Source of the DNA: Motiliproteus sp036960175
GTDB lineage: Bacteria; Pseudomonadota; Gammaproteobacteria; Pseudomonadales; Balneatricaceae
DNA length: 64,000 nt
Direction of reading: 5' to 3'
NCBI GenBank assembly: GCA_036960175.1
Contig: JBALWH010000022.1
Location: 1 to 64,000 of the forward strand
The notes under the pieces: model-generated
The model's input: only the letters and a program-made list of their open reading frames with translations
Database searches by the model: none
What the model was told of the DNA's origin: nothing
In this document: piece by piece, positions 1 through 6,810 of the stretch
How the letters are laid out: each line of letters opens with the position of its first letter
Numbering within the stretch: the first letter of the stretch is position 1
Made by a program: the position numbers and the translations under genes

Positions 1-972
1 CATCCGGTTGGAAAATCCCCATTCGTTGTCGTACCAGGCCATTACCTTAACCAGGCGGCCACTGACGCGGGTCTGGCTAGCGTCGAAAGTGGATGACGCC
101 GGATCGTGGTTGAAGTCCACCGACACCAGAGGTTGTTTGTTATAGGCGAGAATGCCTTTTAGATAGCCCTTGGACGCTTCTTCGAGGATGGCATTGACCT
201 CCGCTATCGTGGTATCGCGCTCGGCCATAAAGGTTAGGTCGACCAAAGATACGTTGATGGTGGGCACTCGTACTGCTAAGCCATCCAGGCGACCGTTTAG
301 TTCCGGCAGCACCAGGCCAACAGCGACGGCAGCACCGGTCTTGGTAGGAATCATCGATTGCGTGGCCGAACGAGCACGGTAGAGATCGCTGTGGTAAACG
401 TCGCTCAGGTTTTGATCGTTGGTGTAAGAGTGAATGGTTGTCATTAGACCGTTAACAATGCCCAGGGCATCGTTAAGTGGCTTAGCGATGGGTGCCAGGC
501 AATTGGTGGTGCAAGACGCGTTGGAGATGATCTGGTGCTCAGCGGTCAGGACATCATGGTTAATGCCATAGACGACGGTGGCATCGGCACCGGAGGCGGG
601 TGCGGAGATGATCACTTTGCGAGCACCAGCCTCAATATGGGCAGAGGCCTTGTCACGGCTAGTGAACAGGCCAGTGCACTCGTACACAACATCGATAGCC
701 AGATCGGCCCAGGGCAGGTTGGCAGGGTTGCGCTCGGAATAAGTATGGATGCGGTCACCGTTGACGATCAAATCGTTACCGTCTACCGCGACGGTTCCGG
801 CAAAGCGGCCGTGAACCGAATCAAACTGCGTTAAATGAGCGTTTATTTCTGCATCGCCGAGGTCGTTGATAGCAACAATGGAAATGGAGTCTTTCTTGTC
901 GGACTCATACAGAGCACGTAATACATTACGTCCGATACGTCCGTAACCGTTGATAGCAACGCGAATGGCCAT
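1..972 (-). CDS. gap: Glyceraldehyde-3-phosphate dehydrogenase, type I (3' end beyond the window)
   Basis: This cytoplasmic enzyme converts glyceraldehyde 3-phosphate, NAD(P) and phosphate to 1,3-bisphosphoglycerate in glycolysis and gluconeogenesis. Reading leftwards from ATG at 972, the frame is open to base 1 (324 codons, about 335 expected), so only about ten C-terminal residues are missing. The N-terminus MAIRVAINGYGRIGRN is the Rossmann dinucleotide-binding start. The catalytic motif SNASCTTNC lies near residue 154, and WYDNEWGFSNRM is the conserved end. It is divergent from hexR, and the shared spacer carries HexR-like palindromes, so control by HexR is likely. The family call is certain; cofactor preference cannot be read from the sequence. 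Confidence 0.96.
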   Translation of the reverse strand, partial: MAIRVAINGYGRIGRNVLRALYESDKKDSISIVAINDLGDAEINAHLTQFDSVHGRFAGTVAVDGNDLIVNGDRIHTYSERNPANLPWADLAIDVVYECTGLFTSRDKASAHIEAGARKVIISAPASGADATVVYGINHDVLTAEHQIISNASCTTNCLAPIAKPLNDALGIVNGLMTTIHSYTNDQNLSDVYHSDLYRARSATQSMIPTKTGAAVAVGLVLPELNGRLDGLAVRVPTINVSLVDLTFMAERDTTIAEVNAILEEASKGYLKGILAYNKQPLVSVDFNHDPASSTFDASQTRVSGRLVKVMAWYDNEWGFSNRM

Positions 973-1000
973 GGGTTTACCTCGTTTTAATTGTTTTGGT

Positions 1001-1070
1001 TGTAATATTACGTATATTAATACCTTTGTGGCGAGGGATTGTCTATAAAAATTTGTTATTATTACGTAAT
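1001..1070. promoter_or_regulatory. Palindromes in the gap promoter region
   Basis: Just upstream of gap are two short AT-rich perfect palindromes: GTAATATTAC (1002-1011, extended as TGTAATATTACG from 1001) and ATTACGTAAT (1061-1070). Both resemble halves of the HexR operator (TGTAAT-N3-ATTACA in other Gammaproteobacteria), but neither matches the full 15-bp consensus. They may be HexR sites for gap or promoter elements; the assignment is inferred. Confidence 0.4.
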
Positions 1071-1205
1071 TTTATGGGATGGCGATGAGTGTGGTGTCAT
1101 TCGTTTTTTAAAGGAATGTGGCTAAGACATTGATCAGGCGGTAATTCTTTCTTGGATGCGAAGATATGAGTGGAAGATTAACTTTGAGTTGTAATCCAAC
1201 GTCTA

Positions 1206-1220
1206 AGTAATCTAATTACA
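1206..1220 (-). promoter_or_regulatory. Predicted HexR operator
   Basis: Read on the minus strand, this 15-mer is TGTAATTAGATTACT. It fits the published HexR consensus TGTAAT-N3-ATTACA at all but the last position. It lies 75 bp before the hexR start, between hexR and gap, as expected for autoregulation and control of central carbon genes. Confidence 0.7.
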
Positions 1221-1295
1221 TGTCTGCTATAGTTCGATCATTCAATTTGTGACTCGGTTTTGTATGTTGCCGGTCGATAGGAGGTTTTCGGGACA

Positions 1296-2162
1296 ATGAC
1301 GCACACCAATATGCTCAATAACATTAATGAAGAGCTGGAAAATCTAAACCGTTCCGAGCGTAAGGTTGCAGAGGCAATTCTTGCAGACCCCCAAGGAGCG
1401 ACGCGGTCATCTATTGCGGTATTGGCGAAAGCGGCCCAGGTCAGTGAACCGACCGTAAATCGGTTTTGTAAACGCTTTAACACGGCAGGATTTCCCGACT
1501 TTAAGCTGACCCTAGCGCAGGCATTGGCTGGCGGAGTTCCTTACGTTAGCCGGCATGTGGAGCCCGATGATACGGCCGAAAACTATACCCCTAAAATCAT
1601 TGATGCCACCATCGCTGCGCTGGTGTACGCCAAGGAGAAAGTGAGTCCAGCAAAAGTAAACCAGGCGGTCGATCAGTTAATTCAGGCCAAGCAGATTTTC
1701 TTTTACGGTCTGGGTGCTTCGGGCCCCGTAGCCCAGGATGCGCAGCATAAGTTCTTTCGCTTCAATATTCCTGTCACCGCTTATGACGACGTATTAATGC
1801 AACGTATGGTTGCGGCCTCCTGCGGAACAGGTGATGTCATTGTGATGATCTCTTATACCGGCAGAACTAGAGAGACCGTCGAGATAGCAGAGATTGCCCG
1901 CGCCTCAGGGGCAACGGTTATTGGCATAGCCGATCCTGACTCGCCCCTGGCTAAGCACTGTTCGGTGATGTTGGGTGTGAAGGCTCCCGAAGACACCGAT
2001 GTTTATATGCCGATGACATCGCGCATTGTTCATCTCGCTATCATTGATGTGTTGGCGACAGGGGTTACGTTGCGGCGCGGCCCCGATTTTCTCGGTCATC
2101 TGAAAAAAATCAAAGATAGTCTAAAGGGTACGAGGTACTCAAAAGATAATTCAGCTAAATAG
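1296..2162 (+). CDS. hexR: HexR, RpiR-family regulator of central carbon metabolism
   Basis: A cytoplasmic DNA-binding protein of 288 aa, the usual family length. The N-terminal RpiR helix-turn-helix covers roughly residues 1-77, with recognition region SEPTVNRFCKRF near 50-62. A SIS sugar-phosphate-binding domain follows from about 120 to 260 (FFYGLGASGPVAQDA; ISYTGRTRETVE). HexR homologues sense 2-keto-3-deoxy-6-phosphogluconate and repress Entner-Doudoroff and gap genes. The ATG at 1296 is preceded by TAGGAGG (1278-1284). A HexR box at 1206-1220 suggests autoregulation. The divergent gap gene supports the assignment. Confidence 0.93.
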   Translation: MTHTNMLNNINEELENLNRSERKVAEAILADPQGATRSSIAVLAKAAQVSEPTVNRFCKRFNTAGFPDFKLTLAQALAGGVPYVSRHVEPDDTAENYTPKIIDATIAALVYAKEKVSPAKVNQAVDQLIQAKQIFFYGLGASGPVAQDAQHKFFRFNIPVTAYDDVLMQRMVAASCGTGDVIVMISYTGRTRETVEIAEIARASGATVIGIADPDSPLAKHCSVMLGVKAPEDTDVYMPMTSRIVHLAIIDVLATGVTLRRGPDFLGHLKKIKDSLKGTRYSKDNSAK

Positions 2163-2407
2163 TCAGATGGGTAATACCGAGCAGGTGTTGATGGATTGAG
2201 GCGAAAGTCCTCAATTGAAGTGATGAGCCTAGAGCATCGGACCTGTTCGTGGCTCATCGTAGCTGCATCTTTGCGGTTCGTGGATAGACGGCGAAGCGCA
2301 TCGGACAGTCTAATATCTTAGAAAAATGATTGTATTACGGGTGCCAGCCATCAACGTTTTTCTGGCTGTTAAGGGATTCAATATTCCTATCAGTCTTATA
2401 GCTGTTT

Positions 2408-2552
2408 CGAGTCCCGCCACAGATTACCGTAGCGGGGTGGGAGGGCTAGTCGTCGAAATGGATCACACTGCGAATGCTTTTACCTTCATGCATCAGATCA
2501 AAGGCCTCATTGACCTGCTCTAATTTCATGGTGTGGGTAATAAAATCACTGA
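2408..2552. repeat. Left copy of a 145-bp direct repeat: 3' end of adhC
   Basis: This segment matches 21369-21513 with four mismatches in 145 bp, in the same orientation. On the minus strand it encodes the last 35 codons of class III alcohol dehydrogenase, down to the same stop codon (2446), plus the hairpin that follows adhC. No other part of adhC is present here, so it is a displaced gene end and not a gene. Homology stops abruptly at 2553. Together with the intact copy it brackets the 18.8-kb ferredoxin gene block. Confidence 0.9.
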
Positions 2553-2583
2553 TAATTATTTTTTTCCAAGGATTAAATAACAC

Positions 2584-3019
2584 ATGATTGTATATACCGT
2601 AGGTACTTTTGATTTGTTGCACGTGGGACACCTTGCTTTACTGTAAATCATTAGGTGGTGTTCTGGCCGTTGGTGTTGCTTCAGACCGTGTTGTGAATTC
2701 TTACAAGCCCAATGTTCCGGTTATTCCTCTTGAGCAACGAATGGAAATGCTGAGAGCTTTGAGCTGTGTTGATATTGTGCGCTCCTACGATGAGCTTGAA
2801 TATGTGTCTGGTTGCAAAGAACTGAATGCAGATATTTTCGTGATTGGTGAAGATTGGGGGAAAAATCCTCACAATCTCGCGGTGGAGTCATATCTAAAGT
2901 CGGCGGGGAAGCAGATCAAGCAAGTACTTTATAACCCCCGTACTTCATCAACCGCGATAAAACAAAATGTCATGGCTCAATCTTATAATGTAGGCAATTT
3001 ACAGGTAGCTGTTGCCTAG
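2584..3019 (+). pseudogene. TagD-like cytidylyltransferase, frameshifted
   Basis: ATG at 2584 opens a nucleotidyltransferase reading MIVYTVGTFDLLHVGHLALL, including the HxGH nucleotide-binding motif, then hits TAA at 2644. The protein continues in the next frame from about 2639 (YCKSLGGVLAVGVASD) through GEDWG and the C-terminal NPRTSSTAIK motif to a stop at 3019. This matches glycerol-3-phosphate cytidylyltransferases of the TagD type (about 130-140 aa). A small indel near 2636-2641 breaks the frame. AAGGA at 2569-2573 is a plausible ribosome site. An attC-like site follows, so this is probably a captured integron cassette. The break could instead be a sequencing error; the substrate is unknown. 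Confidence 0.75.
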
Positions 3020-3087
3020 TGGCTTAATTAACAGGAATTAGGTTGACCACCACAGAAGGGCTCTTGGACAGCGTGGTAGGTAAAAGT

Positions 3088-3167
3088 GCATAACAAGTTG
3101 CAGCATAGTGCCCGCTTCGCGGGCCGGAAACCTCGCATTGCTCGCCTATGTGCAAGGCGTTAGCTGC
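3088..3167 (+). other. Integron attC-like recombination site
   Basis: An 80-bp imperfect palindrome begins GCATAAC and ends GTTAGCTGC, resembling the outer R''/R' boxes of attC. The inner arms TTGCAGCATAG (3098-3108) and CTATGTGCAA (3146-3155) pair except for one extra G in the left arm, which is the extrahelical base typical of attC. The loop carries a further hairpin, CCCGCTTCGCGGG (3111-3123). It sits 68 bp downstream of the nucleotidyltransferase frame, where a cassette attC belongs. No integrase or second attC was seen nearby. Confidence 0.7.
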
Positions 3168-3210
3168 GAACCTCAAAATGGGTGTGGGTTCAGTGGATCC
3201 TTAGGGCCGA

Positions 3211-3456
3211 CTAGAGCCGCACATGCCGCCGTCCCGTGAGTGTCCGCTCTGAGCGCTTCCCGATCCGTCTGGCCAACTCTTGACGAAGGTGTCCAGCTGA
3301 TGACGCTCCTGTCCAATCAGATTGATCGGGGGCGTCCAGAACCTGACTTCGGGTGATCAGGTTTTTGACTGCCTCCAGTTGTGACAAGCGGCGCTTTAAG
3401 AAGCCGTTAGCGCATTCAACAACACCGTTTTCATGCGACACCCCGAGGTTGTTGCC
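3211..3456 (-). pseudogene. IS21-family transposase (IstA) fragment
   Basis: The minus strand reads NNLGVSHENGVVECANGFLK followed by RRLSQ. This resembles the conserved IstA catalytic-domain segment around GVSHENGxVE..HGHLKRRI. In this frame a stop lies just upstream (about 3469-3471), and the reading ends at 3211, so about 80 residues remain of a roughly 500-aa transposase. No IstB, terminal repeats or target duplication are visible. It is a dead remnant at the left junction of the ferredoxin gene block. The downstream half (after about residue 30) is poorly conserved, and the family call is moderate. Confidence 0.55.
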
Positions 3457-3739
3457 CGCGAGCGTGCATCAAAATACCCGGGCACGAGAAAACATCATCC
3501 CGGGAGAGTCCCAGTTATTCGCTGTCTTGCTGATGAATAAACCGCATCTGCTTGTCCTGAGAAAAGACCACTAACTTCAACAATATAGGACTATTGCCAC
3601 GGTGCCATGATTACCTGTAACGACCGGTGCGGGGGCCTGAGCAGGAAAAGTATTGCCGAGTTTACTATGCTTTAAGCGAACAGCGCTCTTTACTCAATTC
3701 TCATATCATGGGCGCTAGGCTAGTTGGGGAGTGCCAACG

Positions 3740-4066
3740 GTGAAACCGAGTGAAGAAGGCCTTCGGCGGCCCATGGATCTCGACCAGGCCCGGATCCCGC
3801 TCGGGCAGGTATATGTTATTCCTGGACGTTGTAAAGAGTGTCGTTTTTGTGTGGATTTTTGTCCTGAGCAGGTGCTCTCTTTTTCCGAGGAGATCAATGC
3901 AAAAGGCTACCACTATCCCGTGGTTTCCGAGGGCAAGGAAGACGGTTGTGTGCATTGCGGTTTCTGCGACCTCGTGTGTCCGGAGCTGGCTATCTACATC
4001 GTCGAAGTAGCTCGGGATGAAGTGCCGGTGCATGCCGCTGCCGGTGGGGTTGATCATGAAGGCTGA
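3740..4066 (+). CDS. korD: 2-oxoacid:ferredoxin oxidoreductase delta subunit (2x[4Fe-4S])
   Basis: A small ferredoxin-like subunit of about 108 aa that carries electrons from the thiamine-diphosphate catalytic subunits to external ferredoxin. Two 4Fe-4S motifs are visible, CKECRFCVDFCPE and CVHCGFCDLVCPE, about 35 residues apart. GTG at 3740 is preferred because GGGGAG (3726-3731) lies eight bases upstream; GTG at 3731 would overlap that site, and ATG at 3773 is a shorter option. It overlaps the alpha subunit by 11 bp and is the first gene of the block. The symbol follows the KorDABC arrangement of anaerobes; the substrate is not proven. Confidence 0.85.
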   Translation: MKPSEEGLRRPMDLDQARIPLGQVYVIPGRCKECRFCVDFCPEQVLSFSEEINAKGYHYPVVSEGKEDGCVHCGFCDLVCPELAIYIVEVARDEVPVHAAAGGVDHEG

Positions 4067-5234
4067 CAGCAGCAGTGCTGTCGAGCCCGCAAGACCCCGG
4101 GTCTTGACCGGGACGCACTTTATGCTGGGTGATCACGCCTGTGCCGAGGGTGCCTTGGCGGCGGGCCTGGACTTTTTTGCCGGTTATCCCATCACCCCCT
4201 CAACGGAGATCGCCGAGCGTTTGGCCGACCGCTTGCCCGAGGTGGGTGGTCGCTTCGTACAGATGGAGGATGAGTTGGGCAGCATGGCCGCGATCATCGG
4301 GGCGTCGGCCGCTGGTGCACGCAGCCTGACGGCGACATCGGGTCCAGGTTTCAGCCTGATGATGGAAAACATCGGCCTGGCCGCGATGATGGAGATCCCT
4401 TGTGTGGTGGTCGATGTGCAACGGGCTTCACCCTCCACGGGCCTGCCTACCATGGTCGGTCAGTCGGATATCCTACAGGCCCGCTGGGGTTCTCACGGCG
4501 ACTACGGGATCGCGGCTTTTTGCCCCGCCTCGCCCCAGGAGTGTTTCGATCTGACTATTCACGCCTTCAATATGGCGGATCGTTATCGCATCCCCGTTTT
4601 TGTGATGATGGATGAGGTGATTGCCCATATGACCGAGCGGGTGGTGATTCCTGCCGCCCAGACGATTCCCCGGATTGCCCGCCAGCGCCCCGCAAAATCG
4701 CCGGAAGATGAGCGTTTTCTTCCCTACGCCGCCGGGGATGACCTGGTTCCGGCCATGGCCCATGCAGGAGAGGGGTACCGGGTGCATATGACTGGCCTGA
4801 CCCACGATGAGCGTGGCTATCCCGCACTCAACCCAGAGACTCACAATGCACTGATCAACCGGCTGGTGAATAAGGTCCGTCTCAATGCCAGGGCCATCGA
4901 GGCCTACGATGAGTGGCAGCTCGATGATGCCGATACCGTCGTGGTGGCTTTTGGCTGCAGCGCCCGCTCCGCTCGCCAGGCTGTCGGTATGGCGCGCGCA
5001 GAAGGGATCCGTTGTGGCTTGTTGCGGCTGATCAGCATCTGGCCGTTTCCGGAGTGGCGCATTCGCCGCTTGATCGACCTGGGGCAGGTCAAACGTTTTA
5101 TTGTCCCGGAGGTTAATCTGGGGCAGCTGCGTCGGGAAGTAGAACGCCTGACGCAGTTGCCGGTCGAGCGTATTAATCATGCCGGGGGCGCCATGGCCAC
5201 CCCCGACGAAATTCTGGAGGTGATCAGACCATGA
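4056..5234 (+). CDS. korA: 2-oxoacid:ferredoxin oxidoreductase alpha subunit
   Basis: A catalytic subunit that, with beta and gamma, oxidises a 2-oxoacid and CoA to acyl-CoA, CO2 and reduced ferredoxin in the cytoplasm. The conserved pyrimidine-binding domain shows GYPITPSTEIAERLA, QMEDELGSMAAIIGAS, GPGFSLMMENIGLA and RWGSHGDYGIAAF. The C-terminal domain ends with GLLRLISIWPFPE. ATG at 4056 follows GGTGGGG (4045-4051), and an upstream in-frame ATG at 4017 is less likely. Length is 392 aa, typical of KorA. Sequence alone cannot separate 2-oxoglutarate from branched-chain 2-oxoacids; a separate pyruvate enzyme downstream argues against pyruvate. Confidence 0.9.
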   Translation: MKADSSSAVEPARPRVLTGTHFMLGDHACAEGALAAGLDFFAGYPITPSTEIAERLADRLPEVGGRFVQMEDELGSMAAIIGASAAGARSLTATSGPGFSLMMENIGLAAMMEIPCVVVDVQRASPSTGLPTMVGQSDILQARWGSHGDYGIAAFCPASPQECFDLTIHAFNMADRYRIPVFVMMDEVIAHMTERVVIPAAQTIPRIARQRPAKSPEDERFLPYAAGDDLVPAMAHAGEGYRVHMTGLTHDERGYPALNPETHNALINRLVNKVRLNARAIEAYDEWQLDDADTVVVAFGCSARSARQAVGMARAEGIRCGLLRLISIWPFPEWRIRRLIDLGQVKRFIVPEVNLGQLRREVERLTQLPVERINHAGGAMATPDEILEVIRP

Positions 5235-6151
5235 CGGTCGCTAGAGGATCGAAAGAGATGATCGCGACCTCGCACCCCATGGATGAGCTGCTGCGGGCTG
5301 ACCGCCTGCCGCATATCTTATGTGCCGGGTGCGGTATCGGCACCGTGATTCATTGCTACGTCCAGGCGATGGCCGAATCGGGTATCGATCTGCGCGATCA
5401 TGTTTGCGTGTCTGGCATCGGCTGCAGCGGCCGGGCGGCTGGTTATGTCAACGTCGATTCCTACCATACGACCCACGGCCGGGCTTTACCGTTTGCCCTG
5501 GGAATCGCGGTGCATAAGCCCGAGCTGACAGTGACAGTTATCAGTGGCGATGGAGATCTGGCGGCGATTGGAGGCAACCACTTTATCCATGCGGCCCGCC
5601 GCAACATCGATCTGACCGTTATCTGCATCAATAACTTTAACTACGGCATGACGGGAGGGCAGATGGGGCCGACGACTCCACGGGGAGCCATCACCTCGAC
5701 GGCGCCCCTCGGGTGCAGGGATCGGCCCTTCAACATGCCGCACCTGGCCAAGGCCGCCGGGGCCTCGTTTGTTGCCCGCTGGACGGTTTTGCACGTTCGC
5801 CAGCTTAAAGAGACGTTGTTGCGTGCAATGCATAAAAAGGGGTTTTGTTTTGTCGAGGTAATCTCACCCTGTCCGACGGGATTTGGTCGGGCTAATGACC
5901 TGAGCCAGGGGATCGATGAGCTGGAGCTCTATAGGGAGCGCTGTTGTATCGAAAACGACATTCAGGACCTGGGTGCGGTGGATATTGATATTACCGACCA
6001 CGATAGTCCGATTGTGGTCGGGAATTTTGTTGATATCGAGCGCAGTTCATTTCTGCCGGAGCCGGGTGAACCGGTGCGTCGGCCGCGCAGCAGCGCGCAC
6101 TGGGCGGCGGTACGCAAAACCCAGGATGTGGAGGAAAAAAATGGCCAATAG
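5231..6151 (+). CDS. korB: 2-oxoacid:ferredoxin oxidoreductase beta subunit (thiamine diphosphate-binding)
   Basis: This 306-aa subunit binds thiamine diphosphate and the proximal iron-sulfur cluster. The N-terminal LCAGCGIG supplies cysteines, and VSGIGCSGR and the HGRALPFALG segment follow. The ThDP/Mg motif is GDGDLAAIGGNHFIHAARRN with NNFNYGMTGGQ about 30 residues later. ATG at 5231 overlaps the alpha stop (ATGA) and is preceded by GGAGGTG (5217-5223). The 11-bp overlap with gamma makes korDABC one translationally coupled unit. Family assignment is secure; the substrate is inferred only. Confidence 0.92.
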   Translation: MTVARGSKEMIATSHPMDELLRADRLPHILCAGCGIGTVIHCYVQAMAESGIDLRDHVCVSGIGCSGRAAGYVNVDSYHTTHGRALPFALGIAVHKPELTVTVISGDGDLAAIGGNHFIHAARRNIDLTVICINNFNYGMTGGQMGPTTPRGAITSTAPLGCRDRPFNMPHLAKAAGASFVARWTVLHVRQLKETLLRAMHKKGFCFVEVISPCPTGFGRANDLSQGIDELELYRERCCIENDIQDLGAVDIDITDHDSPIVVGNFVDIERSSFLPEPGEPVRRPRSSAHWAAVRKTQDVEEKNGQ

Positions 6152-6701
6152 TGGCGCGGGAACTCACGGCCTGATCCAGATCAGAATCGGTGGCTACGGG
6201 GGGCAGGGCATCGTGGTTGCTGGCATGTTGCTGGGCAAAGCGGCCAGCCTGTATGACGGCAAGGAGGCTGTTTTTACCCAGGCGTATGGTCCTGAAGCCC
6301 GCGGTGGGGCTTCAAATGCGGATGTCATTATCTCGGATCATGCCGTCGATTATCCCTATGTGAGCCGCCCTGACATCCTGGCGGTGATGTTCCAGGAGGC
6401 CTATGCGCGGTTTAGGCCACTGCTGAGCCCAGGAGGCGTCCTGATCATCGAACAGGATCTGGTGCATCCGGATGCGGACGATGGCCTCTGTATTGGGCTG
6501 CCGGCAACCCGGATGGCCGAAGAGCTGGGCAGTAAGCTGGTCACCAATGTGGTGTTGCTGGGTTACATCATTGGTGTCACTGCCGTGGCTAGCTGCGAGG
6601 CGGTGAAGCAGGCGATACGAACAACGGTTAAGGAGAGGGTGATCGATCTGGATCTGCGAGCCTTCGACGCCGGTTACGAACGGGCTCTGCGTGACCGTTA
6701 A
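6141..6701 (+). CDS. korC: 2-oxoacid:ferredoxin oxidoreductase gamma subunit
   Basis: A 186-aa gamma domain that contributes to CoA handling and assembly of the oxidoreductase. Landmarks are IRIGGYGGQGIVVAGMLLGKA at the N-terminus, TQAYGPEARGGASNADV in the middle and VTNVVLLGYIIG near the C-terminus. ATG at 6141 follows GGAGG (6131-6135) and lies inside the end of korB; a longer in-frame extension to 5916 lies over korB and is rejected. The last 23 codons (VKERVIDLDLRAFDAG and on) have a decayed direct repeat immediately downstream (6697-6779) in another frame. Confidence 0.9.
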   Translation: MANSGAGTHGLIQIRIGGYGGQGIVVAGMLLGKAASLYDGKEAVFTQAYGPEARGGASNADVIISDHAVDYPYVSRPDILAVMFQEAYARFRPLLSPGGVLIIEQDLVHPDADDGLCIGLPATRMAEELGSKLVTNVVLLGYIIGVTAVASCEAVKQAIRTTVKERVIDLDLRAFDAGYERALRDR

Positions 6702-6779
6702 CGAAAGAGTGATCGACCTGGATCTGCGTGGCTGCGATGACGCCGGCGATGACCGGGTCCGGCGCGATCATGAGACCTG
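6628..6779 (+). repeat. Tandem duplication of the korC 3' end
   Basis: The end of korC (from about 6628, encoding VKERVIDLDLRAFDAGYERA) is followed by a diverged copy starting at about 6699, which reads VNERVIDLDLRGCDDAGDDR in the +2 frame and ends at TGA 6777-6779. The unit is about 71 bp. The second copy lies after the korC stop and is not translated unless ribosomes shift frame. It suggests an old slipped-strand duplication in the korC-hdrA spacer. Confidence 0.7.
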
Positions 6780-6810
6780 AGTGGCGAGGAGTGCATAGGA
6801 TGGTTGGGCT

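Noticed and set aside
2326..2523. Short open frame upstream of the cytidylyltransferase remnant
   Set aside because: It overlaps the adhC-end repeat in the opposite strand and has no homology or ribosome site.
5916..6140. N-terminal extension of the korC frame
   Set aside because: It lies over the korB coding region, and the conserved gamma-subunit start with a GGAGG site is at 6141.
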